A DNA stretch of 64,000 nt, taken from assembly GCF_030253575.1 (NCBI RefSeq), contig NC_080561.1, positions 4,951,001 to 5,015,000 of the forward strand, read 5' to 3'. The stretch is from Rhododendron vialii. Lineage: Eukaryota; Streptophyta; Magnoliopsida; Ericales; Ericaceae. The notes beneath the pieces are model-generated. The model was not told the origin of the DNA. It worked only from the letters and a program-made list of their open reading frames with translations, and searched no databases. Position 1 is the first letter of the stretch, and every line of letters begins with the position of its first letter. Shown here in pieces: positions 24,171 through 35,000 of the stretch. A program made the translations under genes and the position numbers.

Positions 24171-24427
24171 TATAGAAAGGAACAGAAGAGAAGAAAAGTC
24201 TTGAGAAGATTTCCAGTTATAGAATCACTTTGTCCTCAATTTTGGCCTTCTGGGTATCTCTCTCTCATCTCTGATCCACTCGAAAAAGGTCAGCTCTTTG
24301 GTATAGAAAGGAACAAAGGAGAAGAAAAGTCTCAGAAGATTTCCAGTAATAGAATCACTTCGTCCGCAGTTTTGGCCATCTGGGTATCTCCTCTCTCTGA
24401 TCCACTCGAAAAAGGTCAGCTCTTTGG
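24171..24427 (+). repeat. Tandem duplication of about 130 bp in the 5' leader of the acidic membrane-protein gene
   Basis: The unit beginning TATAGAAAGGAACA occurs at 24171-24301 and again at 24302-24427, each ending CACTCGAAAAAGGTCAGCTC TTTGG. The copies differ at a handful of positions and by a few-base deletion. Each copy carries a potential splice donor (AAG|GTCAGC). Confidence 0.9.
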
Positions 24428-24797
24428 TTCTTATTTTGTACATCTCAGGTTGATTTCTCTATGAATTTGTGCTTCATCTGCTTGTTATATATGTATGAGC
24501 TTTAATTTCGCAATCGATTGTTCGAGATTATGAATTCGGACGTATCTTTTCAGTTGATTAATCTTGGGTTTGCTAGTGGTTCGGTAGTGTGCTGTGTGTT
24601 TGGTTACTGAGAAAAATGGAGGAAAAAAATCTCGATTGTATTAGAGTTAGAACCTGTTGTCATGGGGAGAGTTTTTCCTCCATCCCATGTTCTAGGCAAC
24701 CAAACAGAAAAAGGGTCGCAAATTTTCTTGATACCCGGTCTGCGAAAATGGAAATTATGTCAGAAACCGTGGATCCCACGACCTCTCCAGCACTTTT

Positions 24798-25280
24798 GGC
24801 TCCGTTTGGTTCGGTTCAACGTAAAATGTTTTTTAATGTAAAATGTTTTTCTTGTAAAATAATTTTGCCGAAAACAAACATTTCGTTTTTGTTTTCCTGT
24901 GTTTGGTTCACATTTGGACAATATCCATTTCCTTGAATAGCTTAACCACAAAAAGAACTCATGGTTTCCATAATTTGAAATTTTGGCTAAGCAGAAAGAA
25001 TTGAGAGAGAGAGAGAGAGGAACAAAAGGGAGAGAATTATGTTCACGATTTTGTCTAAAACTCTAGTGGAAGAGAAGGAAGGTTGTTGGATCGTGAAGGA
25101 GAAATGGGGTACATCAGTGGAAAATGACTTACGGATGTTTTATGCGGAAGTCATTTCCCTCCATTTGCCGTAAAACATTTTACCAGTAAAACATTTGTGC
25201 CCCTATTTTGTCAACCAAACACCAAAACATAGATAAAACATTATACATGAAAATATTTTACGTCGAAACAAACAGAGACT
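24798..25280. mobile_element. MITE within the 5'-UTR intron
   Basis: Left GGCTCCGTTTGGTTCGGTTC AACGTAAAATGTTTT is mirrored by the right end, whose reverse complement reads AGTCTCTGTTTGTTTCGACG TAAAATATTTT. Repeats of GTAAAATG and its complement occur inside. Length about 480 bp. It contains only short chance frames. Confidence 0.65.
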
Positions 25281-25832
25281 AGCCGGAAAAAAAATTTCCC
25301 ATCCTTTTTGGCAAGATTAGTTTCCTCAATGTTCTTTCGGGTTGCTTGAAATGGTAGCAAAGAATGGTTACTGTTACATCCGGATGGAAACCAAATCCCT
25401 CTACCCAAATGCGAGTATCAATGGTAATTGGTTAAAATTCGCGCGGTTTAGTGGTTTACTACTCCAAACAGCAAAAAGATTGAGGTGTCTTCTTTTATAT
25501 AGGCGAAATGTTCTTGATCGTTAATCGTTTGTTCGAAAGCCTTATTAGGGCCATGTCTCTCTATTGTAAAGAAAGATGATGATTTTGTTCTTCATCAATC
25601 TTTTTTTTTTCTTTTCCCTATCCTTTTCTCAAGGTTGAGGAGTGAAGGTTCAGTATATTACTATAACAGAAGAAACGGATACGCGAATGGAAGTTGCTTG
25701 GACTTATGACTGATCACAAAGTTCATTCAAATTGATTGCTGGCTTTGAATTTGATGTTTCTTCTTCTATTCTGTTTTGTTTTAGGTTAGCGATTACACGT
25801 TGAGATTTGGAAGGCAGTGACAACAGACTGTG

Positions 25833-26678
25833 ATGAATTACCAGTCTGCTTCCAGAAACCACAGAACCAAAGGGTTCAAGGCTAAGCAAGCCTTAAAGTC
25901 TGCAATGTTTTTGGCTCTCTGCATCTGGTTGCTGTACCAGTGCAAGAACTCACACGGCACAACAACGGACAAACGCATAAAAGTACATATAAAACTCGGT
26001 GAGGAACACAGTGCTATGATTCTGGGACGCCTAGGAAATGAGGCACGGTATAGCAGTGGAAGTGATTCCAACTCAAAAGATGTTGACTCTATGGGAGAGA
26101 AATCTGGTGAAGAAGAAACTTACATCAAGGAAAAAGAACACAATCGCAAAAGCATTACCAGTGACGAAGAGAAACAAGATCGGAAGGATACCGAAAGCAA
26201 AAATGAGAAGCCAGAAAGTAATGAAGAGAACAATCCTGGTATAGCATTGAGGCTAAATAAGGATTTGAACCATGGAGACCAAAGATTGAGGGTTAATGAG
26301 GAAAGAGACTTGAATGAACAACAGAATGTTGAAGAAGGGCTAAGTTGGACGTTGATACTGCAGAAAGACGAACCATATAAAGAGAATATTGAAGATAAAG
26401 ACCGTATTGAGGAAACAGGCAACGGTGAAATAGAAGATGGGTTCCATAGATTTCAGGATGAGAATGGGGTTCCGGAAGATGTTGATCATATTATAGAGTC
26501 TATGCCAAGTGAATCAAGTGCTGATAAGAAAAGCTATCTACTTCAAGAAAGTAGAAATAGATCCATTGACAGCATGCCCCGAGGAGGAGGAAGGGAAATC
26601 ATGTCTAGAACCAGTGACAGCATGCCCCGAGGAGGAGGAAGGAAAATGATGTCTAGAACCAGTGACAACATGCCCTGA
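25833..26678 (+). CDS. Small single-pass membrane-anchored acidic protein of unknown function
   Basis: A 281-residue protein starting MNYQSASRNH at the first ATG after the inferred intron acceptor (TTTTAG|G at 25784/25785). Residues 1-22 are basic (GFKAKQALK). Residues 23-36 are a short hydrophobic segment (SAMFLALCIWLLYQ) followed by CKNSHG. I know this N-terminal layout (GFK.K..L...LCIWLLYQ.K.SH) from many plant proteins annotated only as uncharacterised. The rest is highly charged, rich in E, K, D and N, with no fold visible. The C terminus is built of 16-residue repeats (..SMPRGGGR..M at 26556-26603 and 26604-26651), and the stop codon falls inside a third copy. By topology it is probably a Golgi/ER or plasma-membrane type II protein; this is inference. 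The gene has a non-coding first exon (about 24.1-24.45 kb) and a 1.3-kb leader intron. Confidence 0.72.
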   Translation: MNYQSASRNHRTKGFKAKQALKSAMFLALCIWLLYQCKNSHGTTTDKRIKVHIKLGEEHSAMILGRLGNEARYSSGSDSNSKDVDSMGEKSGEEETYIKEKEHNRKSITSDEEKQDRKDTESKNEKPESNEENNPGIALRLNKDLNHGDQRLRVNEERDLNEQQNVEEGLSWTLILQKDEPYKENIEDKDRIEETGNGEIEDGFHRFQDENGVPEDVDHIIESMPSESSADKKSYLLQESRNRSIDSMPRGGGREIMSRTSDSMPRGGGRKMMSRTSDNMP

Positions 26679-27907
26679 GGAGGAAGGAGAATGTTGTAGG
26701 ACAGATTGGCATCTAGAAGTTGATTTCCATTCTGTAAATAAGGCAGAATTGATACAGCATGTCTCCACACGCTTCAAAAGAAACTGAAAGTATAGTGTAA
26801 ATACCGAATACTGTCGTATCGGTTAATGCATTTTCTGTTATTTGTTATTACACAACATTTCTAGATTACAGTTACAGGTTCTTGTTCTTCTCAATTTTGT
26901 TGGGGGGTATGTCTTAGACCTATGATATTTTTGTTTGTTTCTCAAAGCACAAGGCAACGTTACCTTCGCTTTCAAAGACTGGGAATCTGAAAATGAATCT
27001 CAAATTGTCTGAAGTACTTTAGAAACTAAACATTTTGAAGAAATTTTGGTCACTTAGTACCTCCACAACTAATTAACTACTCCGTAAAAGAATTCCCACA
27101 TTAGTTTCAGAAGATGCGTCATCACACGATTGACGAATAAAGGATGTTTTTTTTCCAATCCAGTAGTGGATTAGGATATTCGAGCTTTATAGCTAGAGGA
27201 AGCTGATCTGAACTTATAGCTGCACTCGTTGTTAACACAATCATCCATTCATGCCCGCAGAAAGTGAAAAGAAGTGAGGGCAGGGTTCCCGTGTAACCAA
27301 AAATGGCCTATTTTGGAGGACTTCTTCAGCAGCTACAAGTGGATCTCAGGAATAGAAAATTGTTGTGGAGCTGAATTAAAATCAGGTCGTGTGGGATGCA
27401 TCCTTCACTGTGCAGCCACGTCAAGCTTCCCAGATTGTTCAGGAAAGAGAATTACAAAAGACGCTTTGAGAAAGTTGGTGGAAATTGGCTGGCTGACCGG
27501 TTCTTGATCTATGCGATTGTGGATGACAATATGGTTTCAACTCGTTCGTGACAACAATGAAATTGTCGCCTTTTGAGAGAACTGAGGGAGAGGGATCAGA
27601 GGACTTGTTTGGTCATTTGTTGTGAATCCAGTTGAGGGATGGAGACCGGAGGACTTCGTTTCTTTTTATGATTCTGCTCTGCAAAGCATGGTAGAGCAGA
27701 TGAAAGAAGCTCTTCGAGCTACTGAACCAAAATTGACTATTTTCTGGACTGTAATTCCGTCTTTCGTTTGAATAAGACATGATTATTTTTCTGTTGATTT
27801 CATCCAAAAAAACTGATCATTGGAAAGTTCTTCAGTTGTGGCAGGTCTATTTTGCATTCGATTATAGTCGGGAGAACGTATTGGTGAAGAAAAAGAAGAA
27901 AAGAATG
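26679..27907. other. 3' UTR and short intergenic region with coding-like scraps
   Basis: The first 200-300 bp are likely the 3' UTR of the upstream gene. Plus-strand frames at 27274-27507 and about 27625-27740 (WRPEDFVSFYDSALQSMVEQ) look protein-like but lie in different frames with stops between them, and I do not recognise the family. They may be a decayed gene fragment. Confidence 0.3.
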
Positions 27908-29353
27908 TCACAACACATTAAAACTTGTAGATTCATGTGAAGAATTTGAAGCCAAGCTATATGCAGGAACCTTAGCAAGTCTTCTTTCCTTCATAATGCT
28001 TCTCACCCTCCCAGCCTCTTCCCACAAACCTTTACTGGCATATATATTGGACAGAACCACATACACCCCATCATTCCAAGGTTCTAGTTCTAGAAAATGC
28101 TTACACACCCACTCACCCATTTTGACATTGCCATATTTCTCACAGGCACCCATCAAACACCCCCAAATCACAACATTTGCTTCCATTGGCATACCCTCCA
28201 CCATCTCTCTGGCCTCCTCAAGCAACCCCGCTCGACCAAGCAAATCCACCATGCACCCGTAATGACGCAACTTGGGCATGATTCCGTATTCACTCTCCAT
28301 CATCCTGAAATAACGCTTTCCATCTTGCACCATCCCGCCATGCACACACGCACTCAGGACCCCGACAAAAGTCACACTGTTGGGCCTCACTCCGTCTTTT
28401 CTCATACAACGAAAGCAATCAAGCGCCTTGATCACGTGACCATGCATTGCGTAACCCACAATCATGGATGTCCACGAGGAAACATTTCGTTGTTTCATCC
28501 TTGAAAACACCCTATTCGCCAAATCCATCCGACCACATTTACCATACACGTCTAGAAGTGAATTCAACATCACAATATCGGGTTTTTCAAAGCTCCTTGC
28601 TTGGAACACACATTTATGTAACTGAAGAGCTAAATTCAAGTCTCCTAGGCTTGCACAAGCTGAAGTAACCGTAACCATCGTGACCTCATTCGGTCTAAGT
28701 CCACTTTTCTTGAGCTCCATAAACATGGTAATCGCCTCCTTGGCGTGACCACCTTGTGACAACCCTCCTATCACAGCATTCCAGGAACCCAACTTTCTTT
28801 CAGGATTTTCCTCAAACACCTTACTCGCATTCTCAAATTCCCCTCTTTTCGAATAAAAATTGATAAACCCACTCTCACAAAACTCATGTGCCCCAAGACC
28901 GTGCTTTATAGCAACAGAATGAACCTGCAAACCCAATTTCACATCGGAAACTCGGGTCAGAGCCTTTAACACAATGGGTAGTGTGTAACAATCTATTAAT
29001 ACGCCGGCTTTCGACATGGTAATGAACAAAAACAGTGCTTTTGAAGGCAACTCTAGCCTCGTATAGGATCTCATAATGTGGTTCCAGTGAATCGGAAGAG
29101 GATAGAGTTCTAGCATGTGGGTTCGGATTATATGGGCGTGTATTTGAGTCAATGCTGATAAATTCGTGCAATTTGACAAGTGGGTAGCTATGAGTTTTGC
29201 TGGGTCTTGGGTAAAATCAGGTGATGGATTGTTCGTCTCTTGAGGTGTGAGATTTGGTGAGAGAGTGTGGTTGAGATGGTGAGAAATGGGGAGGTGTTTG
29301 GTTTCTTGGAATTTTGGGAATTTGAGCATGATGAGACGAGGAGATGAGGTCAT
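27908..29353 (-). CDS. E-class pentatricopeptide repeat (PPR) protein, likely organellar; At1g77170-like
   Basis: An intronless 481-residue PPR protein. Helical repeats run from about residue 85 to 390: WNAVIGGLSQGGHAKEAITM (191-210), MLNSLLDVYGKCGRMDLANR (262-281), SWTSMIVGYAMHGHVIKALD (293-312), and the HYGCMVDLLGRAGLLEEAREM repeat. An E-type tail follows (VVIWGCLMGACEKYGN, ELEPWNDGVYVVLSNIYASK, 394-441). There is no DYW domain. E-class PPR proteins bind organellar RNA in sequence-specific fashion and often direct C-to-U editing together with DYW partners. Residues 1-50 lack repeats and could be a targeting peptide, though with few arginines. Sequence layout and length match the Arabidopsis mitochondrial protein At1g77170 as I remember it. 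The frame is intact; the start is the first ATG of the frame. A GA-poor AT-rich region lies upstream. Confidence 0.92.
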   Translation of the reverse strand: MTSSPRLIMLKFPKFQETKHLPISHHLNHTLSPNLTPQETNNPSPDFTQDPAKLIATHLSNCTNLSALTQIHAHIIRTHMLELYPLPIHWNHIMRSYTRLELPSKALFLFITMSKAGVLIDCYTLPIVLKALTRVSDVKLGLQVHSVAIKHGLGAHEFCESGFINFYSKRGEFENASKVFEENPERKLGSWNAVIGGLSQGGHAKEAITMFMELKKSGLRPNEVTMVTVTSACASLGDLNLALQLHKCVFQARSFEKPDIVMLNSLLDVYGKCGRMDLANRVFSRMKQRNVSSWTSMIVGYAMHGHVIKALDCFRCMRKDGVRPNSVTFVGVLSACVHGGMVQDGKRYFRMMESEYGIMPKLRHYGCMVDLLGRAGLLEEAREMVEGMPMEANVVIWGCLMGACEKYGNVKMGEWVCKHFLELEPWNDGVYVVLSNIYASKGLWEEAGRVRSIMKERRLAKVPAYSLASNSSHESTSFNVL

Positions 29354-30184
29354 GTGAAACAGGGGAGTAGGATCTGTTTGAGCTTGTGTGTGTGGTTCAA
29401 CAGAATGTGGAGGGAAGAAGTTGGTTGATCAGGTTATGACTTAAAAAAGTAAGATACAATTGTGTTCAGAACCGTTCGATGTACAAAAGCTCACGTGCAT
29501 CAATTACAATATGCTAACAGAAATTATTTATCGTCCACTTTTCGTAATTCATCAGAATTCTGACTCCGCCACTATTTGTTCTTGGTGAAGATGATAAAAA
29601 AAAAACACAGTTCCGACGGCTCACACCATCTCAAGTCAGTACATAATTTTTCAAAAGTGCTCTCCAATTCGAAGGCTTCGCCTTGTTTAAAATACGGTAA
29701 ATCACATGAACATATTTAAATGAGATTAAATTCTTTATACCGTCAGTGTAAACATTAGTTTCCTCCAAATTAATTATGTTGCGGCATGTCGTCAAAACAG
29801 TTGTCCCAATTTTTTGAACATGGTGACGTGACGCAATATAATTGATTTGAATGAAGCAAATATTTATAATGGTGATGTAAAAAATTTAATCTCTATTCAA
29901 ATTACAAATGCAATAAACATTTTCTTCTGTGGGTTTCATACAACATGTGTGGTTACGCATATATGAGGAAAAGGAGGATCAAATCAAACCAAATCAAACC
30001 GAGCCTTATGTCTCAATCATTTAGAGTCGGTTACTAAAATATATTTGATTCGAATTAGGAGAATTCAATGAATTCATATAGGTCCACGTCCATCCATACT
30101 AAAGAGTATAAAAGTGATTGGTCCAGTTAATAGTAGCGTTCAAAGCACGTGGTTTGAACTTGAAGGTATGCTTGCGAGACTACG
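29354..30184. other. AT-rich intergenic DNA upstream of the PPR gene
   Basis: This contains the presumed PPR promoter; no clear TATA box was chosen. No other gene is recognised. Confidence 0.35.
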
Positions 30185-30423
30185 ACTCTGTTCCAGTTTC
30201 TTAAAAAATGAACTTTTTGAAAAGAAATGTAATTTCAAGTAAAAAAATTATATGTTTACGCAAATAATTTTTCTACCAATATGGATCTAATTTGATAGAT
30301 TTCATTAAGATTTTTTAAATGGTGCAAAAAAAATTTAAAAATTATTCTTCATTTTTATTATATTTGAGCTTGAAATTACCTTCCTTTTGAAAAAGAAGGT
30401 TTAAATAGAAAGCAGAACGGCAC
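30185..30423. mobile_element. Harbinger-like MITE, diverged
   Basis: Left CTCTGTTCCAGTTTCTTAAA and right (reverse complement GTGCCGTTCTGCTTTCTATT) are imperfect inverted repeats continuing into GTAATTTCAAG. The central GGATCTAATTTGATAGATTT and CATTAAGATTTTTTAAATGG match in plan the nested element at 57630-57868 (GGATCTTGTTTGAAAGATCT, CATTGAGATCTTTTATACG). Same family, more decayed. Confidence 0.6.
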
Positions 30424-31594
30424 ATTCTGCTAATAATGATGTGGTGCACTGTGTGCCGAAAGCAATGCTCTCTGGCAAAGGGAATATATCCTTACTTTTC
30501 CGTCTCAAAATGTTTGTCCAGTATACAAAATAAAAATTTATTAAATTTTCAAGAAAGAATTGAAAATTCTTCAAGAATTTACTACAGTACATGAGTTCTT
30601 TAATTTATGAAAAAAATCTGAATTTTACTTGTTAAAAATGAAGAAGTATTATTTTCAAATTTTTATTTTACGAACCGAACAAACACTTTATAACGGAGAA
30701 AATACTACATACTTCATGTCAACTTTTTTTTTTGGGTCAAACCGAATTTATTCTTTTTATTTCGAATCAAAACTCTCTCTCCTTTTACTAGTGATTGCTC
30801 AGTCCTTATGGGGCATTGCTAAGAAGTGGTCCGACTCTTTCTCGTTTGTATATTTGTATGAACTCCATAATTTACGTGAAAATCACATAATTTGGAAAGA
30901 TTTGTGGTGCTGCAAACGAGTTTGTAGCTCAATGACACCCTTTCACATCTTCTACATGGAAGGTGAGGATTTAGTTCTTGCCAAAACTGCAAGTGCTTGC
31001 GTATTGGTTAATTTCCATTGGTCTTATCTCATCGGTATGCTACTTAGTGGTGCTTCATTAGGACTACCAAAAAATTACTGAGTAAAAAAGAAGATTTGGA
31101 GGAGAAACTCTTTTCAGTGAAGTTGGTTGTCTCATTCTTCCTCCACAGTGGTGGTAGAGGTTCGAGTTCTACGGGAGGCGAATTTGGGGTTCAGGGCTGT
31201 GAACATCCCCTGAACCATTGTTGATTAACATACTTATACCTGTTAACCCCCACTACAATATTTGCATAAAAAATTGTGGGAATAATTTTACCATTCTCTT
31301 TTTTTATTAATGATGCTACTCTGCAAGTGTAAAGGAATAGCAAAATCAACGGCCAAAATTGTGGCACTACGTTATTTTTTTGCCTCTTATGGAGAGCTTT
31401 TTCAGTGCCAAGTGAATATATATTCCATGAAGTACCTGTTTCGAACATGCGGGCCGTCTAATATACTTTTGGACGGTTTAGATTGAAATTGTCTTTCTCC
31501 TATCATCCCAATATGTTCTCTCTCCTTTTTTTGTCTAAATCATAACCGTTCAAAAATTGCAATTGGCAGCTTGAATTCGCGGAGCGGGCACCAC
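30424..31594. other. AT-rich intergenic DNA
   Basis: A 150-codon plus frame (30629-31081) has hydrophobic and aromatic composition without a family signature and starts in a T-rich tract; probably a decayed retroposon. Nothing else is recognised. Confidence 0.35.
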
Positions 31595-31978
31595 TTTCGG
31601 GAGGGAGGGGGCTGCTGCACCCCATTTTGGGGCCCACCCTAGTCTTGCTCCGATGATCTGAATCGTTCACTTTGTAGAACTCGTCAAGTAGAACATCTAT
31701 ACAAAAAAATCAGCTTAATGGATATCATTAAGTACCTGATCGGAACCTTTTTATCTTAAAAAGAATGGATCAGAAACACTGGATTAAATCCACTGTAACC
31801 CATGGACTGAGAGTTATATGGGCTTCGATAAGGTACTTAATAATATCCAATTAAGCTGATTTTTTGCATAGTTGTTCTATACGACAAGCTTTACAAAGTG
31901 AACGATTTAGATCATCAAAGCGAGACCGGAGTGGGCCCCAAAATTGGGACAGCAGCCCCCCGCGTCCCCACTTTCGTA
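31595..31978. mobile_element. Foldback MITE at the promoter of the SDS22-like gene
   Basis: Arms pair over about 170 bp: GGGGCTGCTG, TTTTGGGGCCCAC, CGATGATCTGAATCGTTCAC TTTGTA, and AAAATCAGCTTAATGGATAT on the left have inverted partners on the right. The right end lies only about 60 bp before the CT tract of the gene leader and about 110 bp before the ATG, so the core promoter or transcription start is inside or next to the element. Confidence 0.8.
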
Positions 31979-32040
31979 CCCACCCGGCACAGAAATTTCT
32001 TCCCCTTTTACCCATTCATCTTTTGCTAACTATCGTACTC

Positions 32041-32041
<1 letters not shown>

Positions 32042-32074
<33 letters not shown>
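32042..32074. repeat. (CT)n tract in the 5' leader of the SDS22-like gene
   Basis: About 33 bp of CT dinucleotides ending 12 bp before the ATG. Pyrimidine tracts of this kind are common in plant 5' UTRs. Confidence 0.9.
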
Positions 32075-32076
<2 letters not shown>

Positions 32077-32086
32077 GACGCAATCA

Positions 32087-35000
32087 ATGGAAGACCCAGC
32101 CAAACTACCACCCCAACCCAACAACCACACAACCACCGTCGTCGACGACGACGACGAGTCATCCGCCACGGTCCTCGATCTCACCAGCTTCCAGCTCCAC
32201 GACCTCGAATCGGTCGACCTCCCCCCGAGTCTCACCGAGTTAGACCTTACCGCCAATCGACTCTCCGCGTTAGACCCCAGGATTGAGCACCTCTCCCACC
32301 TCAAGAAGCTCTCTCTGCGCCAGAACCTCCTGGACGACGCCGGCGTCCAGCCCATTTCTCACTGGGACGAAATCTCGGGCCTCAAGGTACTATATTTTGA
32401 ACCCTAATTGTAATAGTGAATTGTTGCTTTTTATATTAGATTGCGGTTGCATCTCCAGCCCTTACCTAAATTTTTACGCAAATTCGAGTAAAAGTTAAAA
32501 GCTTAATTTCGTATGAAGTACTCCAATAGACAAACCCAAATGTAAGCACAAATTTGGAGTAAGAGCTTCTTTAATGCCATAGTTGTAAATTGATAAGGGC
32601 AAAATAAGCTTTCAAAAATTTTGAAAAAGAATTTGAGTCTCCCTTGATTTGATGAAAAATTTGAATAAAACTCAATCTGGTATGGGTGTGCGTCAAGGAC
32701 TGGAGTGAGTTTAGAGGAGTAGTTTTACTCAGAATTTGATTATGAGTTGATTAAAAAAGTAATTGTGGGTGTTGGTTTCGAGAACTCTTCTCGGGTTGGA
32801 ACCGTCTGCCTTCTTCCGCTACCAAGTAACCTGCGAAACAAGTCGTAGGGCTGTGACCAGCCAAACGATCCCGATGCTCAAGTTAGTGAGTGGAGAAGAT
32901 GGGGTGAGTACTGTAGCGAGGAACGGCATAGCTTTGCTTTGGGTTTATCCCTTGGTCTTTATAGGCCATGCGTACTCACTCCGTAAGTAAAGCATGCTTG
33001 GCATGCACCCGTGACATCATGCATAACCGCTTCGGTTAGTGACGTCACAAATGACATCGTTGGAGTGCCAAGTAGTCAGAAACCGCATGTCAAGAAGATC
33101 CGAGAACCTTCCAGAAGCCACTACAAGGTACGACTCCATGGGTCGGGCTCATGCCCGGTCCATAACTTTCTACCCATATTTGGCACCCAGGATGCGGGTT
33201 CTGTCCGCCTGGGTTAGGCCCAGACGGAACGTATGGGCATTGGGCTCGGCCCAACGGATTCCTGCTAGTCTGTTGCTATTATCAGCCCATTTGATTATTT
33301 GGGTTCAGCCCTTACGGGTGCTCGGGTTCAGCCCACTACACAAATAACTTTGTCCGGAAGGCAGAAAATAACGATTTTGCACCGCTTTGGTGTCATTTTG
33401 GCATAATCTCTAATTAGACAATCAGATTAAACACATCTCATTTTTTGATTTAAATCGATTGGTCAGATGGGTTGAGAGATTTAACAATGCTGAAGTTGGT
33501 GTCAAATTTGACACTAAAGATGGCTTTTGTCATTTTGGTAACAATTTACCGTTTGGATCCTCAAACTCGATTCCTTTATTTTACCATTCCCCAGTCCATC
33601 CAAACGGAGCCCAATTCGGATACCCGTTCCCCGCTTGAATGGACAATATTAAAAGGAATTGGGCTTCGTTTGGATGAACTGGCTTTCAAATGAGTAGACT
33701 TGGTGTTCAGTTCTAGTGAAAATATAGGAAGTTTAGTTGTATGTTGTAGAAACTAGTGCAGAAGATGAATTTTTAGTTAAAAAAGAAAGATGTCTTATTT
33801 TGCGGATTTTTATATAACTAAAATGCTTGACATGAAGGATTTGAAACCACTTCCGTTGAATAGTTATTTCAGAGTTGTCAAATTCAATAGCAAAATCCCT
33901 TGGTAAACTATATGAGCTGTTTTTAGTGAATAATGAATGAAGGGCAAACCCAGTGCACGAGGCTCCCGCCATTGCGGGGTTGTCTAATATCTTTATCTGA
34001 AATCCACAGCTATCCAAACGAAGGCTCAGTGTTTCTATCTCGGAATTTCGTGAACTGAGATGCCCGAGAACAAAAGGCTGTTAAACTAGCTAAACTGGTT
34101 TAGGAGTATCTTGGGTTTTATCCTTTCAAACATTTTTTGATGCTGCATATTTATCCTTTTAGCTGTATTCTTCATTCTTGCCTACTTTTGCTTGGCTTTC
34201 ATGTTTGTTGGAAATTTGTAGGAAATGTGAGTAAATTTAATTTTGATGCCTACTCTGGAACTTTTGGACTCGAGGAGACTTTAGAAGCTCAGAACACAAA
34301 TTTTGCGTATGTGCACGTGGAATTCATAGAAATCGAAATATCCACCCTCATTCTCTAATGGAAGAGCTTTAATTAGCAGCCAGAGATCTTTAGATGGTAC
34401 CGAGTAATTTGGTCTCCCAACCTGCTTTGGTGGCTAAGATGTCAGTCACTGTATCGAAGGCTAGGATAATAGTAACAAACTCCTGTTTTATGTCTTGGTT
34501 TTCTCAGCTACCAAATAGCACTCATCTCTAGAATTGAAGGCAAGCAGAATTATTTTTGTTTTTTTAATCATCAAGGCAACCAGATAAATGAATCATTTTC
34601 TGATTGTAATAATCCTCTGTGACCACGTTCATGTTTAGATATGCATATACTGGGTAATTTTCATGTGTACAATTCCACCATTGCACTGCGAATGCGATTA
34701 TTGTTGTTTTCTATTCTTTGACAAGGCATTTCAGTTGTATGGTTTACGTAACAGTCATGTCTTGTTTTTGCAGGAGCTAGTGCTCAGGGATAATAGGCTC
34801 ACAAAGATTCCTGATCTTAGCATATTCAGAAGGCTTTTGGTGTTTGATGTGTCTTTCAATGAGATTTCATTGTTGAATGGATTGTCAACGGTCTCCAACA
34901 TGCTGAAGGAACTCTATGTATCAAAAAATGAAGTTTCTAAGATAGAGGAGATTGATCACTTTCATGAACTACAAATTCTTGAACTGGGCTCAAATAGACT

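Noticed and set aside
25830-25832. Start of the acidic membrane protein one codon earlier
   Set aside because: The codon is GTG; a plant nuclear gene should start at the ATG at 25833.
28097-28668. Plus-strand frames inside the PPR gene
   Set aside because: They are mirror frames of the intact PPR coding sequence on the minus strand.
30629-31081. 150-codon plus frame as a gene
   Set aside because: Starts in a T-rich tract, composition is biased, no recognisable motif and no neighbouring exon.
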